This document shows positions 1 through 11,350 of a stretch of 64,000 nt of DNA, piece after piece. This stretch comes from Monocercomonoides exilis (taxonomy: Eukaryota > Preaxostyla > Oxymonadida > Polymastigidae). The stretch covers positions 67,001 through 131,000 of the forward strand of contig LSRY02000007.1 of the NCBI GenBank assembly GCA_001643675.2, written 5' to 3'. The notes under the pieces were generated by a model. The model made no database searches. It saw nothing but the letters and a program-made list of their open reading frames with translations, and was not told the DNA's origin. How positions within the stretch are numbered: position 1 is the first letter of the stretch; every line of letters begins with the position of its first letter. Position numbers and translations under genes: made by a program.

Positions 1-64
1 AATAATACACAAGTATTGCTTTATATTTTTTATTCATTATTATTTTTATTTTCTATTGCTTCAG

Positions 65-1180
65 GTCTTCCGTGGACGTTTTCTGCAGATATGTGGAGTG
101 TTGGGTGCATTGTGGCCGAGCTCATCACAGGGGACACGCTGTTTCAGACACATTGCAACAGAGAGCATCTGGCATTGATACAAAGAATTGTGGGGAACAT
201 CCCGCTGGACATTGTGGAGATGACAAAAGGGTTTGATTTGCAGCCAGAAAAGACAGAACACTAAGAAAATGAACGAAACACAAATCTTATTAATATTATT
301 ATTAAACTTTATCTATTAATTAATTTATTTTTTTTATCGAAAAAAATATATATTTGAAATTTGACGTATACTTGAATATCAATATTGAATATTTAGACTT
401 CAGTCAGAAAGGTTTTTCCGCATGCCAACGCAGCCAATAAGCAACGCTGTACAACTTTCTTCTCTTCCTCCTTTGCTTCATTCAAACATTCCACTTCCTT
501 TTCCTCACTCTTCTTCTTCTTCTTCTTATTTCACTTCCAACAACACTTCACTTTTAAGTCAATTCAGCAAACAAATTGAAAATCATTGCATTTCCTCTCA
601 GGAGCCATTCCATTCTGATCTCTTTCCCTTTCCAACATTCGAATCATGGGGATGCATTCTCCAATCACGTGAAATGAGGCATTCGATGCTGATGCCTTCT
701 TCAACTTCTTCTTCTTCTTCTTCCTTTTCATCCAGAAAATCTCCTCATTCTCCACACTCATCCCGTTCCCCTCATTCGCGATCTCATTCGTTCTCATATC
801 CTTCCTCTTCATCTTCCTCTTCATCCGTCTCTTCTTCCTCCTCTTCCTCCTCTTCCTCCTCTTCTTCTTCTTCTTCAAAGCCTTCCAGTGCATCGTCTGA
901 GCCGAGCACGAAACTCTCTCTCAACACCCTTCTTTCTCACAGCGCCCTCAACTTCCTCGCCTTCCCGACTGACTCAACATCACATCATTCACTTCGCCAT
1001 GTTGTCAACACACCCACCCTCTTCAGCGTGTTCTGCCCTTCACTTCACCACCCAGCAGACATCCTCCTCACACGACACGCCTTCCAAAGGAAGGAAACAC
1101 CCAGCGACAGCTCAGCTCATTCCACTCCAAGGAATTCTTTCTCTCCTCCAGCTGTCAATCAAATCCCTTCTTCTTCGTAC

Positions 1181-1211
<31 letters not shown>

Positions 1212-4200
1212 CTGGATCAATTGATCATTCTCACACAAACATCAACACAAACACAGATATCTTCCCTTCTTCTTCTGTCTCTTCATCTTCATCTTCATCA
1301 ACATCTTCTTCTCTTATCCGAAAGCATCTTTTCCGCACTGACTCCTTCCTTTCTGACTCCTCCCAGCTTCCATCTGCTCCTCTTCTGTTCCATTTCCTCA
1401 GCGGCTTCTTTGTTCTGCACGAAGAGCGCCGTCTGTCTGCCCACGACGCCCTCAAACACAGCTGGCTGAAAGAAGAAGGCGTCAAAGAGGCGTCTTTGTG
1501 GGATGCCAAAAGAGACGCAAGAGAGGCACTTCGGCGGCGGAGAGAGGAGCAGGAGAGGAGAGAGCGCATTGCAGACGAGAGGAACAGGCGGAAGGAGCGG
1601 AAGGTGCAGCGCCTGCGGAACCAGCTGACAGAATGCTCGGCAGGCAATGCAGCAGGCGATGGAGACATCGAAGAAAGGAGACATCGCATCGAGCGCAAAC
1701 TCAGCCGCATCATGAGACAGCCAAATGCTGCATTTTCACGCCGAAGATGGCACAGACACAGAAAATACAGAAGAAGAGAAGAGAAGCAGAAGGAATACGA
1801 CTCAAGAACAACCGCTTCGAGAACGCAATCTCGCTCGTTTAGCTCATCCAGCACAGGCTCTTATTCGGGAAGGAGCTATTCTTCGGATGCTTCGTCGTAT
1901 TCACACAGATCGAAGGGTTCAAATGCACACTCTCGTTCTTCGTCTTTATCATCATCTTCATCTTCTCTTTCGTATTCATCTTCATCTTCTTCATCTTCTT
2001 CCTCATCAATATCATCTTCCTCTGTATCTTCCTCTGCTTCTTCCTTCTCCTCCTCTTCTCGCTCCACTTACTCTGCCAGTTCGCGTTCCTCGTATTCTCA
2101 CACGCCGTCCGTCACTCGTGTGTGGCACAGACACACCCGCCACTCGCGCCGTCTCCACACACAAAGAGAGAGGCACACACACACACACAGAACAGCCAGC
2201 AGACCGCACTCTCCACACAACAACAGATCCCATTCTGCACAGAAGTCCTATCTTCACAGAAGAAGCGGAGAAAACAGCTCAAAATCGCATTTGCTGCAGC
2301 AAAGGAATGCTGAGTCGTATGCCCACGAAAGTTCATCACGTACATACGGCTCTCATTCACCCACTCCTTCCTTTGCAACAAGCTCGTTTTCGCGTTCGTG
2401 GAGGCGCTCAGGCGACTCAGAATATGACACTTATCACCGTCGTCATCATAATCATCGCAATCGCCATCAACACTGCAGACGTCATGGTAATCATCGGCAT
2501 CACCATCAAAATGAACACAGCAGCCATTCACACAGCCACAACATCCAGCAACAACAGATGCACAATGCTTCATATGGCGGAAGTAAAACAGCAACACATT
2601 ATCATTCAGTCAACTGTCATCGCTATTCATTAAGCACTCATTCGAAGCACAACACACATCATGAGACGCAACGCTGCAGATCAAATGGCTCGCATCATTC
2701 TTCTGCCCATCGCCATTTCCATTCGAAAAACGAATATTCAAATGGATATATGCTCAATGATGCACATTCACGCCATTATTCTAGTACTCGCAACAGATCA
2801 ATGGTAAGGAGCAGAGGAAGAGGCAAAAGTGAAAGTCAAGAACGAGAAAGAGGAAGAGGAAGAGGAAGAGAAATAAGAAGGAGAAGAAGATGGGATGGAA
2901 CACGTGACTTCTACCGTCGTCGGCGTAATGTTGCACCACCTCCTCGTCCTTCTTCGTTTTCTCATCAGCACTCTCCCACACGCTCATACACACGCCACAG
3001 GGCATCCTCACACCATCGGCTGCACACTCACACACACAACAACCACTCGAGAACACACTCTCATTCGCATCATCATTCGACCTCGCAGTCTTCGTTCTCT
3101 TTCCACCACAAATCGTCTCATCGGCACCAGTCAGCATGCTCTCATTCAACCACACGAACACACACTTCTACAGACAACAGAAAGAGAGAAAGAGAACACA
3201 CTCATTCTCGTTCTCGTTCATATTCTCGTTCTCTTTCGCATTCTCATTCGCATTCGCGCACACATCATTCGCAGCATCACCAGCACCACAGGCAGGGTTC
3301 AACACACAGCAGTGCACATTCACTTCACTCTGTGGGAGACTACCATCACAAGCACACTTTACATTCTGCGCATCACCACAACCAGACAACCTCTTATTCA
3401 TCGCACAGACATTCGCTTTCTCCAAACAGCGCTGCCATTCTGCCATCGGCTGTCTCGTGTCCGCTCCCAAACACTTTCTCCTTCCAACAGCCGCATTGTT
3501 CCTACCAATCTCTGCCTCCCAATATGCAAGCAATGCTCCCAACATCTGCGTCTGACCCTACTTTTTTGTCTGCAACAGCTGCTGCGTTTCCGCATGTTCC
3601 TCAGTCTTCGTATCAGACAGAAAATACTTGCCAGATTTCTACCCCTCAAACGCAGCTGACCCCTCCTCCTGGTTATTCTGAATGGAACACTCATTCATCT
3701 CTTTTGTATCAAAGCCAGTCACAGCTCTCTTCCATTCCTTCTGCTCCAAATGAATCAGCTCTTCCTTCTTCTTCCTCTTCTATTTCTTCTTCCTCCTCAC
3801 CTTCTTCTCCATTCACTTTCTCTTCTGCTCCAACATGTGCTGTTTCTCAGTATGTCCGCTTTGCTTCTCATCCGAGTTCGTCCCAGCTGCCATGTGCAGA
3901 CTCCCATTCATTCGCTGCCTCTTCTCGTTCGCAGATGCTGCTGGCTTCTTCTTCCAATTCACTCGGAGAAGCATTGCCAGAAATGGCTCTTCCTCTTCAT
4001 TCAGCACATCAGGCACAAGCACACAGTCAGCTTCCACTTGTGTCTGAAGACGAAAAACTGCTGTTTTCGGAGAGTTCTCCTGTGAAACAAGCGAGAAGAG
4101 CAATTGCTATTGAGTACTCACGAATCATAAATGAAAGAGAAAGAAATATGGACGAAAGAGAAAGAGAGAATGACATTCAGATGCATTCAAATCTGTTGAA

Positions 4201-4231
4201 CGCAAAACGAAAGAGATTAAATGATGAATAA
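65..4231 (+). CDS. CLK/LAMMER-type SR-protein kinase, 5' truncated by window edge
   Basis: This is the C-terminal part of a dual-specificity kinase of the CLK/LAMMER family, which phosphorylates SR splicing factors in the nucleus. The exon at 65-230 follows a TTGCTTCAG acceptor and encodes the C-lobe helix F/G region: [17 protein letters not shown], then GDTLFQTH and EHLALIQRI, all family signatures. A GTTTGA donor at 231 and an ATTTAG acceptor at 395-396 splice in frame to SERFFR (404-421). The last kinase helix, [17 protein letters not shown], appears only near 1421-1468. About 330 residues of Ser-rich sequence, with several pure Ser runs, therefore sit inside the C-lobe. After the domain comes a basic coiled segment (about 1498-1800) and then roughly 800 residues rich in Ser, His and Arg with RS/SR dipeptides, which resembles the SR substrates themselves. 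The catalytic loop lies outside the window, so activity cannot be judged. Confidence 0.85.
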
Positions 4232-4947
4232 TTATTGCGTGTGAATTATTTAAATATGAAATTTTAGCTTTTGTTGCGAAATGTTTGTTTTGATCTGTTA
4301 AACATTCTATTATCGGTTGTTTTTTGATTTTGTGATGTATTCACTTCAAGTTAATTTTATGTATTTATTTCCAAGAATGTCCAAATAATTCGAGCATTTA
4401 AGATTGAAAAAAATTTTTAGTAAATACACTTGGTGGATAATCTGGTAATTTTCTGAAAAACTGGAGCTCCAAGAATAATTCATATTCGGAAATTTTATTT
4501 CAATTTCGGAAAAAAAAAATATTTTCTTTTTTTCCTAGATGTTGGATTTCAGGTAACTTCAAGTTGCAATTCAATTGGAAACAGACACTTGTTCAAGAAT
4601 ATTCATAGAAATTATAAAACAAATTCAGTCTGCCCGAAAATATAGTTAATCTGTCAAAAACAAAATTTGATCGTTTCAAATTTTCTGTTTATCAATACAA
4701 CACAAAATTCCCGTTTTTTGTTTGACATTTTGTAAAAAACAAATTTTTGTATTTTTTTATTGATGATAGAAAAAGAAAATTGAATAGAAATTTCATAAAC
4801 AACATCCAACCTTCACGAACACTCAACAAAATCTATTTTTCATCCATTCATTCATGAAGAAGAATATCAACTTCAACAAACATAAAAAATAATTGGTTCA
4901 TTTATATAAAGAAGAAAAAGTGAGAAATGAAAGAAAAATTAAAAATT
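4232..4947. other. AT-rich 3' flank, no gene seen
   Basis: Intergenic DNA between the kinase stop codon and the first palindrome. I see no ORF with family motifs and no RNA gene, only A/T homopolymer runs. Confidence 0.6.
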
Positions 4948-5962
4948 GGGTCAAAATAGTGTTTTCTTTTTAATGAGACTTTTTTCTTTATTGACACATT
5001 TTAGTTTTTGCATGCCAGTCATTGAATAAAGCTAGATGGACCTCAACACTTGGACGATGGTGTTTAAAAAACAAATACATTAAATTACTGGTTTGTTTTT
5101 TAAATTTTGTTTATTTTTCGTAGAAATACAGCAATTTTTTATTTAATTTGAAGTGACTTTTTTCAGCCGAAGAAGCATTTCACAAAAATTTGAAATCCAT
5201 TTTTATAAACTACTAGCATTATCCTTTTTATATTCAAAATCCTAAGCTTTACAACTTGTTTTTTCATCATTTTTTCACATTTCATTTTTTTATCAACATG
5301 CGAACATAAATTTGAAAAATTCTTTGTTATTAAAATAATGTGTTAAAAATAAAAATATGATATGAAAAATACACACTCTTATTAAGAAGTGTGAAAAAGG
5401 TTCAACATTAAAATTTTCTATTTGCATCAAACACATCAAAATAGAACAAGTTTGATCTCAGATCACTAAATGTTGTGACCATTCACCTGTTTGATGCAAA
5501 TAGAAAATTTTAATGTTGAACCTTTTTCACACTTCTTAATAAGAGTGTGTATTTTTCATATCATATTTTTATTTTTAACACATTATTTTAATAACAAAGA
5601 ATTTTTCAAATTTATGTTCGCATGTTGATAAAAAAATGAAATGTGAAAAAATGATGAAAAAACAAGTTGTAAAGCTTAGGATTTTGAATATAAAAAGGAT
5701 AATGCTAGTAGTTTATAAAAATGGATTTCAAATTTTTGTGAAATGCTTCTTCGGCTGAAAAAAGTCACTTCAAATTAAATAAAAAATTGCTGTATTTCTA
5801 CGAAAAATAAACAAAATTTAAAAAACAAACCAGTAATTTAATGTATTTGTTTTTTAAACACCATCGTCCAAGTGTTGAGGTCCATCTAGCTTTATTCAAT
5901 GACTGGCATGCAAAAACTAAAATGTGTCAATAAAGAAAAAAGTCTCATTAAAAAGTTGATCC
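4948..5962. repeat. 1 kb palindromic (foldback) element, copy 1
   Basis: Two inverted arms, 4966-5432 and 5489-5955 (467 bases each), appear identical by eye over their whole length and flank a 56-base loop. The outer ends read GGGTCAA (left, 4948) and GATCC (right, ending 5962). The left tip differs from the right just outside the arms, as if a few bases were altered. The right end is followed by TA; the left is preceded by TT. There is no ORF of note inside. The ends match the copies at 32608 and 34749, while the arm sequence has diverged from them. I interpret it as a non-autonomous, hairpin-forming DNA transposon. Its mobilising enzyme is not identified. Confidence 0.85.
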
Positions 5963-6951
5963 TATTTCACTTCAGTCATTTTCAATGAAAAATAATGTTT
6001 TGTGGACGGACTTTTCATGATAAATAAGAAACAAAATGTTTTTCTTTTTTTAAATTGCATATGAAATAACAAATTTTCATGTTGAAATGTGGTTGATTAT
6101 TTCTGAAATTATAACTATTTTTGGAGTGTTTATTATTTAAGGTCTTTATTTTTTCGAATGATTTTTTTCACTCAAATGTCAAAAACATCACATTGTTTCA
6201 AAAACAAATGATTTTGATGAATTCATAAAATACTATTAAAAACTTGAATAATTTCTATTTTATATTCATTCTTTGATATTCAATTCAATTCTTGTACCCG
6301 AATTTTTTTAGAAAAAATATGATTTCAAAAACAATCACCCACATCAATGTCACCTGTTAATTAATGAGAGAATAAGAATTATTTTTTATAATCAAAAAAT
6401 TTTTTAATTAAAATGTGAAAGAAATTATGTTTTTTTGATTCGTGCATAAAAGGTTTGAAAGCTTGTATTATCACATAAATAAGTAATTTCTTTCATTTCC
6501 TGATAAACAACCAATAGAAGAAATGAAATTTTCAAATTGCACTTAACTTTTTTGAATAATCAACAATTTGCAAAATAAGAAGAAAAAGCGTGATCTGATT
6601 TAAAATGAAAATGCATATTCAAGTCTCAAGAAAAAAGTTATTTTTAACACAAACAAAAACCTTGAAATTTAATAATTTCATTCTTCTTTTTCCGAATGTG
6701 AAATATACTTTTTCTAATTTAAATCATTTTTGGAACATGATCTGGAATGAAATTGAAAATGCATACTAATGGTGATAATTTTTTGTTGTCATCAGAAAAA
6801 TGAATGAAAGAATAATATTTTAATAAAAAATGTGAAAAAACCTTCTTGCATTTTTTTCAAATATAAACAAAATAATAAATATATTTTTCAAAATAAAAAA
6901 ACTTCTTTGTTTCTCCTTTTCTTTTTTCAACCCTTAACATTTAATTTTTAT
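5963..6951. other. AT-rich intergenic DNA, no gene seen
   Basis: About 1 kb between the palindrome and the DENN gene. Only short spurious ORFs are present. It presumably carries the promoter of the downstream gene, but no motif can be assigned. Confidence 0.6.
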
Positions 6952-9900
6952 ATGAACAGAACTTCACCTTTCATCGAAAGTATAATATATGGTGAGTTTG
7001 ATTTAAGAGAAGGACGAAGCATACGCTTTACATATCCCGAAGGATATGTTAGCCAAGATAAGTTTTCAATATTAATTTATTTTGATATTTATTTTTTTAA
7101 AAAATGTAAATTCACATGCTTTGGGGATTTAACAGACAATTACTTGTTGCCGAGCAAATGTTTCCTGACGGAGTATGCATTTACTTATATAGTATATATT
7201 TTAGTTTTTGCGATATCCAACTGTTTATCTTTTTAGGGTACTTTTTGCAAATAATAGTTTTTTTCAAATTGACTTTTCTCAGCTCAAGATAGAGCTTCTG
7301 ATTCCACTTTTTTTATTCTTAGACATACGAAATCAACAACAAAAAGGTATGTTAAAGAAGATAATATTGAAGGTTCTTGGGATGTTGTTGTTGATGAGAT
7401 ACCAATGGATGATGATGACTCTTCTTCAGATGATATGCCTTCAGATGACGTTGATTCAGTCATTTTGCCAGCATCTGTTTATCTCTATTCATTGGAGAAA
7501 AATATATGGTATTTGCTTGGAAAACCCGATCAAATTGGTGATTTTGCCAATGCCCCAATTGGATTTCATAATGTAGCCATGACTGAAGACATAATTGTAA
7601 CGCAAAAGACTATTATTGATGGAGAACAACCAGCAACACTTTCTTTTCCTATTCATCCAAATATCAATTGTACACAACTTTCTGATAAGTTAATTTGCGT
7701 TTATACGGACACTGATCAAGCGGTCTCATTTTTATTTGAAACAGATGAGCAGGTCAAACAATTCGTTGCACACATCGAAGAGGCAACTGCAGATGTCATG
7801 AACAAAACTGTGAAAATTCAACAAAAGAAGCTTTTGAAGAAGGCAGAAAAGGAAAAGAAGAGAAGAGAAAAACAAGAAGAAGAGCAAAAGAGGAACAATT
7901 CAAATAATGACGGGGATAAAGAAAGCGAATGCAAAAACATAGGCGATGATGGAACAAGTGAAGAATCTGGTTCTGCGAGCGCAAACGATTGCGGGGGAGC
8001 AAAAGGGGAGCAAAGCGCAGACAGTTCAGGCGATGCAGAGGAGCCTCTCTTTTGCATCTCGTCGGTGCGGCGGATGCTCGACCAGAATGCAGAGCGAGGT
8101 GCAGTCGTGCGGGCGCTGGCGTTTGTGTCGCGGTCGTGCCGAGTGGACTGCCTGCAGTCAGTGCTAACAGATACCCTCACCCAGTTCTTCGCCCACTTCA
8201 CCCCAAAACTGGTGGAGCGCATCTTCCACGAAATAAACGACGCTTTCGAACGCCGCTCAAAAGAGGACGAACGATTTTATCATTCGCTCTACTTTTCGAT
8301 GTGCCCTGAGCTGGATGTGATGAGAGGTGAAGAGCTGACAGAAGATGGATCAGCCTCATCGTCTTCTTCTGCATCTTCCTTGTCCACCTCAGATGATGCT
8401 CCAACCTCTTCTTCTTCTACTGCTGCTTCCACTTCCATTTCTTCTCTCTCCTTCTACTCGCCTTCTTCGATCTACTGCCGCAGGATAACAAGTCCTGATG
8501 AATCAAATTTGTTCAATGAGACATCGCTGCTTCAGATTGACATCGTTCATCCCGATTACCATGCTCCTCCACCTGCTCCTACTGCCAAGCGTCCAGTAAC
8601 ACTCAAAACATCCCCCTTTGTCTCATCCACTTATGGCTCTCCAGTTCCTTCTCCTTCTTCTTCCCCAGTCTCCTCTGCACCTTCTTCTCCCCCCTCTTCT
8701 TCTACTTCTTCATCCTCCTCTTCTTCATCCTCCTCCTCTTCGCAAGGCACTCTCCATCCTCGTCCTCCTTATCGGCCACCTCCACCAAAACCAAAATCGA
8801 AGCCTCCGTTTCCACCTTCACGCCCGCCACTGACGCCTTCTTCTTCAACTTCTTCTCTTTCCCAGTCTGCTCCTTCTGAGCATTCTGCACCTGCTTCTTC
8901 TCCTTCTTCTCCAACTGTATCTGATGCACCCTCTGCATCTACAACTTCTCCATCAGTGCAATCTTCATCATCTACCCCTTCTTCTTCCTCATCCTCCCCC
9001 TCTTCTTCTTCTTCTTCAACTTCTCCTCCCTCATCATCACATCCTTCTTCTTCCACACTCTCTCACTTCCTCATTCCCTCTCCCATCCGAAAGCAGGTGC
9101 GCTTTCCCCTCTCTCTTCACCCAGGTGAATTCTTCTCCTTGTCTCTCCAGCAGCTCTGCCGGCAATACTCCACGTCGCTCATGGCTATCTTCAATGCTGT
9201 GCTGATGGGGCAGCGTGTGCTCGTCTTCGGCTCGTCGCAGGGCGCAGACACGAAGCACATCACAAACACCGTCCTGTCCATTGCCCAGATGTTCATCCCC
9301 ACATTCAGCACAGCCTCCTTCTTGGCTCTTCGCATCTTCCCTTACGCCAACATGAATGATCTGTCCTTTCTGAATGTGCCTGGCTTTGTGGCTGGTGTGA
9401 ACAACTCGAAGATTGTGCAGATGCCTGACACGTGGGACCTCCTGGTGAATGTAGAGAAGAAGAGCGTCGAGTGGAAGAGTTCGGGACTGGCTTCGATGAT
9501 TGTGCCTATTCAGAACAATCCATCATCATCATCATCATCATCTTCTGCTGCTTCTTCCAATCCTGTCTCTCCACCACCTGGGCAACCTGCTTCTGAGATA
9601 ACAGTGACTGAAACGACTCAGAAAAAGCATCCGAAGAAAAGCAAAGAAAGCAGCCAGCAGCTTTCCCTGTCGCTGTCAGAGATGGAAGATACACTTGTTG
9701 CCTTCCCGCTGGGCGGAGGAGGAGCAGCCAACAGCAAAAAGACACCGAATTGGGAGCAGGCCGATCTGACGTTTATGACAGGGGTGCTGCAAGGGATGGA
9801 AGAGGGGAAGGACGAGCTGTGGGTGCGGGCGCAGTTCAGAGAGTATTCGACGAAGTTGGCGCTGATGGCATTTGCAGCATATCCATTTGTGGACGATGTG

Positions 9901-10693
9901 ACGAAGTTTGCGCAGACAGCACCAAACAGACTGAGGCTGGCGATGTTCCGAAGGACACAGACGGCTGAGATGTTCTGGCAGGAGCTGCAGGAAAAGAGGA
10001 GGAATGCTGCCATCAAAGAATGCGATCCAGAGAGAGACGTGGCGTTGCTGAGGGTGTGCCGATTGTTGATAAGAAGTGCTTTTTCATATGTAAATATTTC
10101 GATGATTTATTTATTTATTTATTTTCTCTTTTGTTTGTGTTCTTTTCCTTTTGCTCTTTGACTGTTTTGCTTCAGAACAATCCGCATCTTTCCATTCCGC
10201 AAACACATCAGTTGCTGAAAGAACTGTGCGAATCTGTGAACACACCAAGGCAAATAAAAGAGGTGTCATTTTCTTTCTTTCCCTCTCTTTTCTTTCATAA
10301 CAAAGAATGATTTCATTGTGTATTTATTTATCTATTGCTGCCTTTTTATTTAGCTGTTGATGCTTCTTCCTTATCGACATGGCGGGTTGAATATGATTGG
10401 CGCATATCTTCTGCACAACAGTTCAGAAGTTCGCCGTTTGGCTTCTGAGCTGCTGAAGAAGCTGCAATCGACAAAGGTCTGTTTTAATGCTTTTTTTAAC
10501 ATTTCATTTATTTTTATATTTGTTCATATTTATTATGTAATCTTTTGTGTATTTTCTTCACATTTCATTGCAAATGAATTGCAATGTGTTCTGTTTGAAC
10601 ATCTTCCATTTTGCGAATTGGATTTGATGTTAATAGCTGGGAAAAGAAGCATCAAACGGAATTAACTTTTATTTGGCGATTCAAATGACATAA
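6952..10693 (+). CDS. DENN/SPA (Afi1-like) domain protein
   Basis: Probable DENN-family membrane-traffic regulator (the family acts mostly as Rab/Arf-linked exchange or docking factors). It starts at ATG 6952 with IIYGEFDLREGRS, then YVSQD spliced to LLVAEQMFPDG across a GTTTTC/CAG intron (7062-7135); this is the usual opening of Afi1/SPA-type DENN domains. Exons between 7173 and about 7330 are not fully resolved. The large exon runs to 10089. It holds a long Ser/Pro-rich insert (about 8350-9100) and then the core: SLSLQQLCRQYS, LMGQRVLVFGS, and NVPGFVAGVNN followed by WDLLVNVE, the SPA-domain hallmark. Three small exons close the gene (10176-10262, 10354-10476, 10637-10693): QTHQLLKELCESV, YRHGGLNMIGAYLLHNSSEVR and an end in NFYLAIQMT. 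A Lys/Glu coiled stretch lies near residues 130-180 of the long exon. The family call is firm; the partner GTPase is unknown. Confidence 0.8.
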
Positions 10694-11350
10694 TTTCAAT
10701 CACACTATTGTTTCATATTTATTTTATGTTATTCATCCATTCATTTAATTTGTATCGAGGCATTGATGACTTTGAAATTATGTATCTTTTCATTCGATTG
10801 CTCCCGCTGTTCGTAGAACGTGTAACATGCACTTTCTTATTTAGTGCATCAAACATATACTTATTTTCAACACACTTTTTATTCATTTTACGTTGTCCTT
10901 CTTTTCATATGCATTTATTTTTTCTGAATCTGACATTCGAATTTCAATGTCTGTGCAGCTTTCTGCTCTTTTTATTTTGTTAGCGAATAAATATGTTGTT
11001 TATTAACGAGTTCAGAGCAAGAATATTGTTAGATTTCAGATTCGAGATAAGTTTTTTTTTTTTTTTTTTTTTATTTATGAAAATGAAAATCATGTACACT
11101 GAATTTTGTGCGTACATAATCAATTTTAACTTAAAAGTTGGTTCGCAAAAGAAGGTTGTTGGAATGTCTCTTGTTGTTTCAAATGAAGAAGATGAAATGA
11201 AAGAAATTTTGCAATGAAAATCTAAAAATCAAACACATAACATTCAGATGAATTGATCACATTGAAGTATTCTTTCAGTGTATTTCAATTGGCATTAAGT
11301 TTCACATGTATTTGGTCTCCTATTAACTCTCATACAATGCAATGCATCAA
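10694..11350. other. Convergent intergenic region with poly(T) tract
   Basis: DNA between two convergent genes. It contains a run of about 21 T at 11052-11072. The short ORFs here show no family motifs, and I see no RNA gene. Confidence 0.55.

Noticed and set aside
564-893. Minus-strand Lys/Glu-rich ORF
   Set aside because: It is the antisense of the poly-Ser codons (TCT/TCC read as AGA/GGA/GAA) inside the CLK kinase gene.
1231-2597. Several long minus-strand and alternate-frame ORFs
   Set aside because: They lie wholly inside the RS-rich exon of the kinase gene and are composition shadows.
10708-10983. Plus-strand ORF just after the DENN gene
   Set aside because: The DENN gene ends cleanly at 10693 and this frame is Phe/Leu-rich noise with no family signal.
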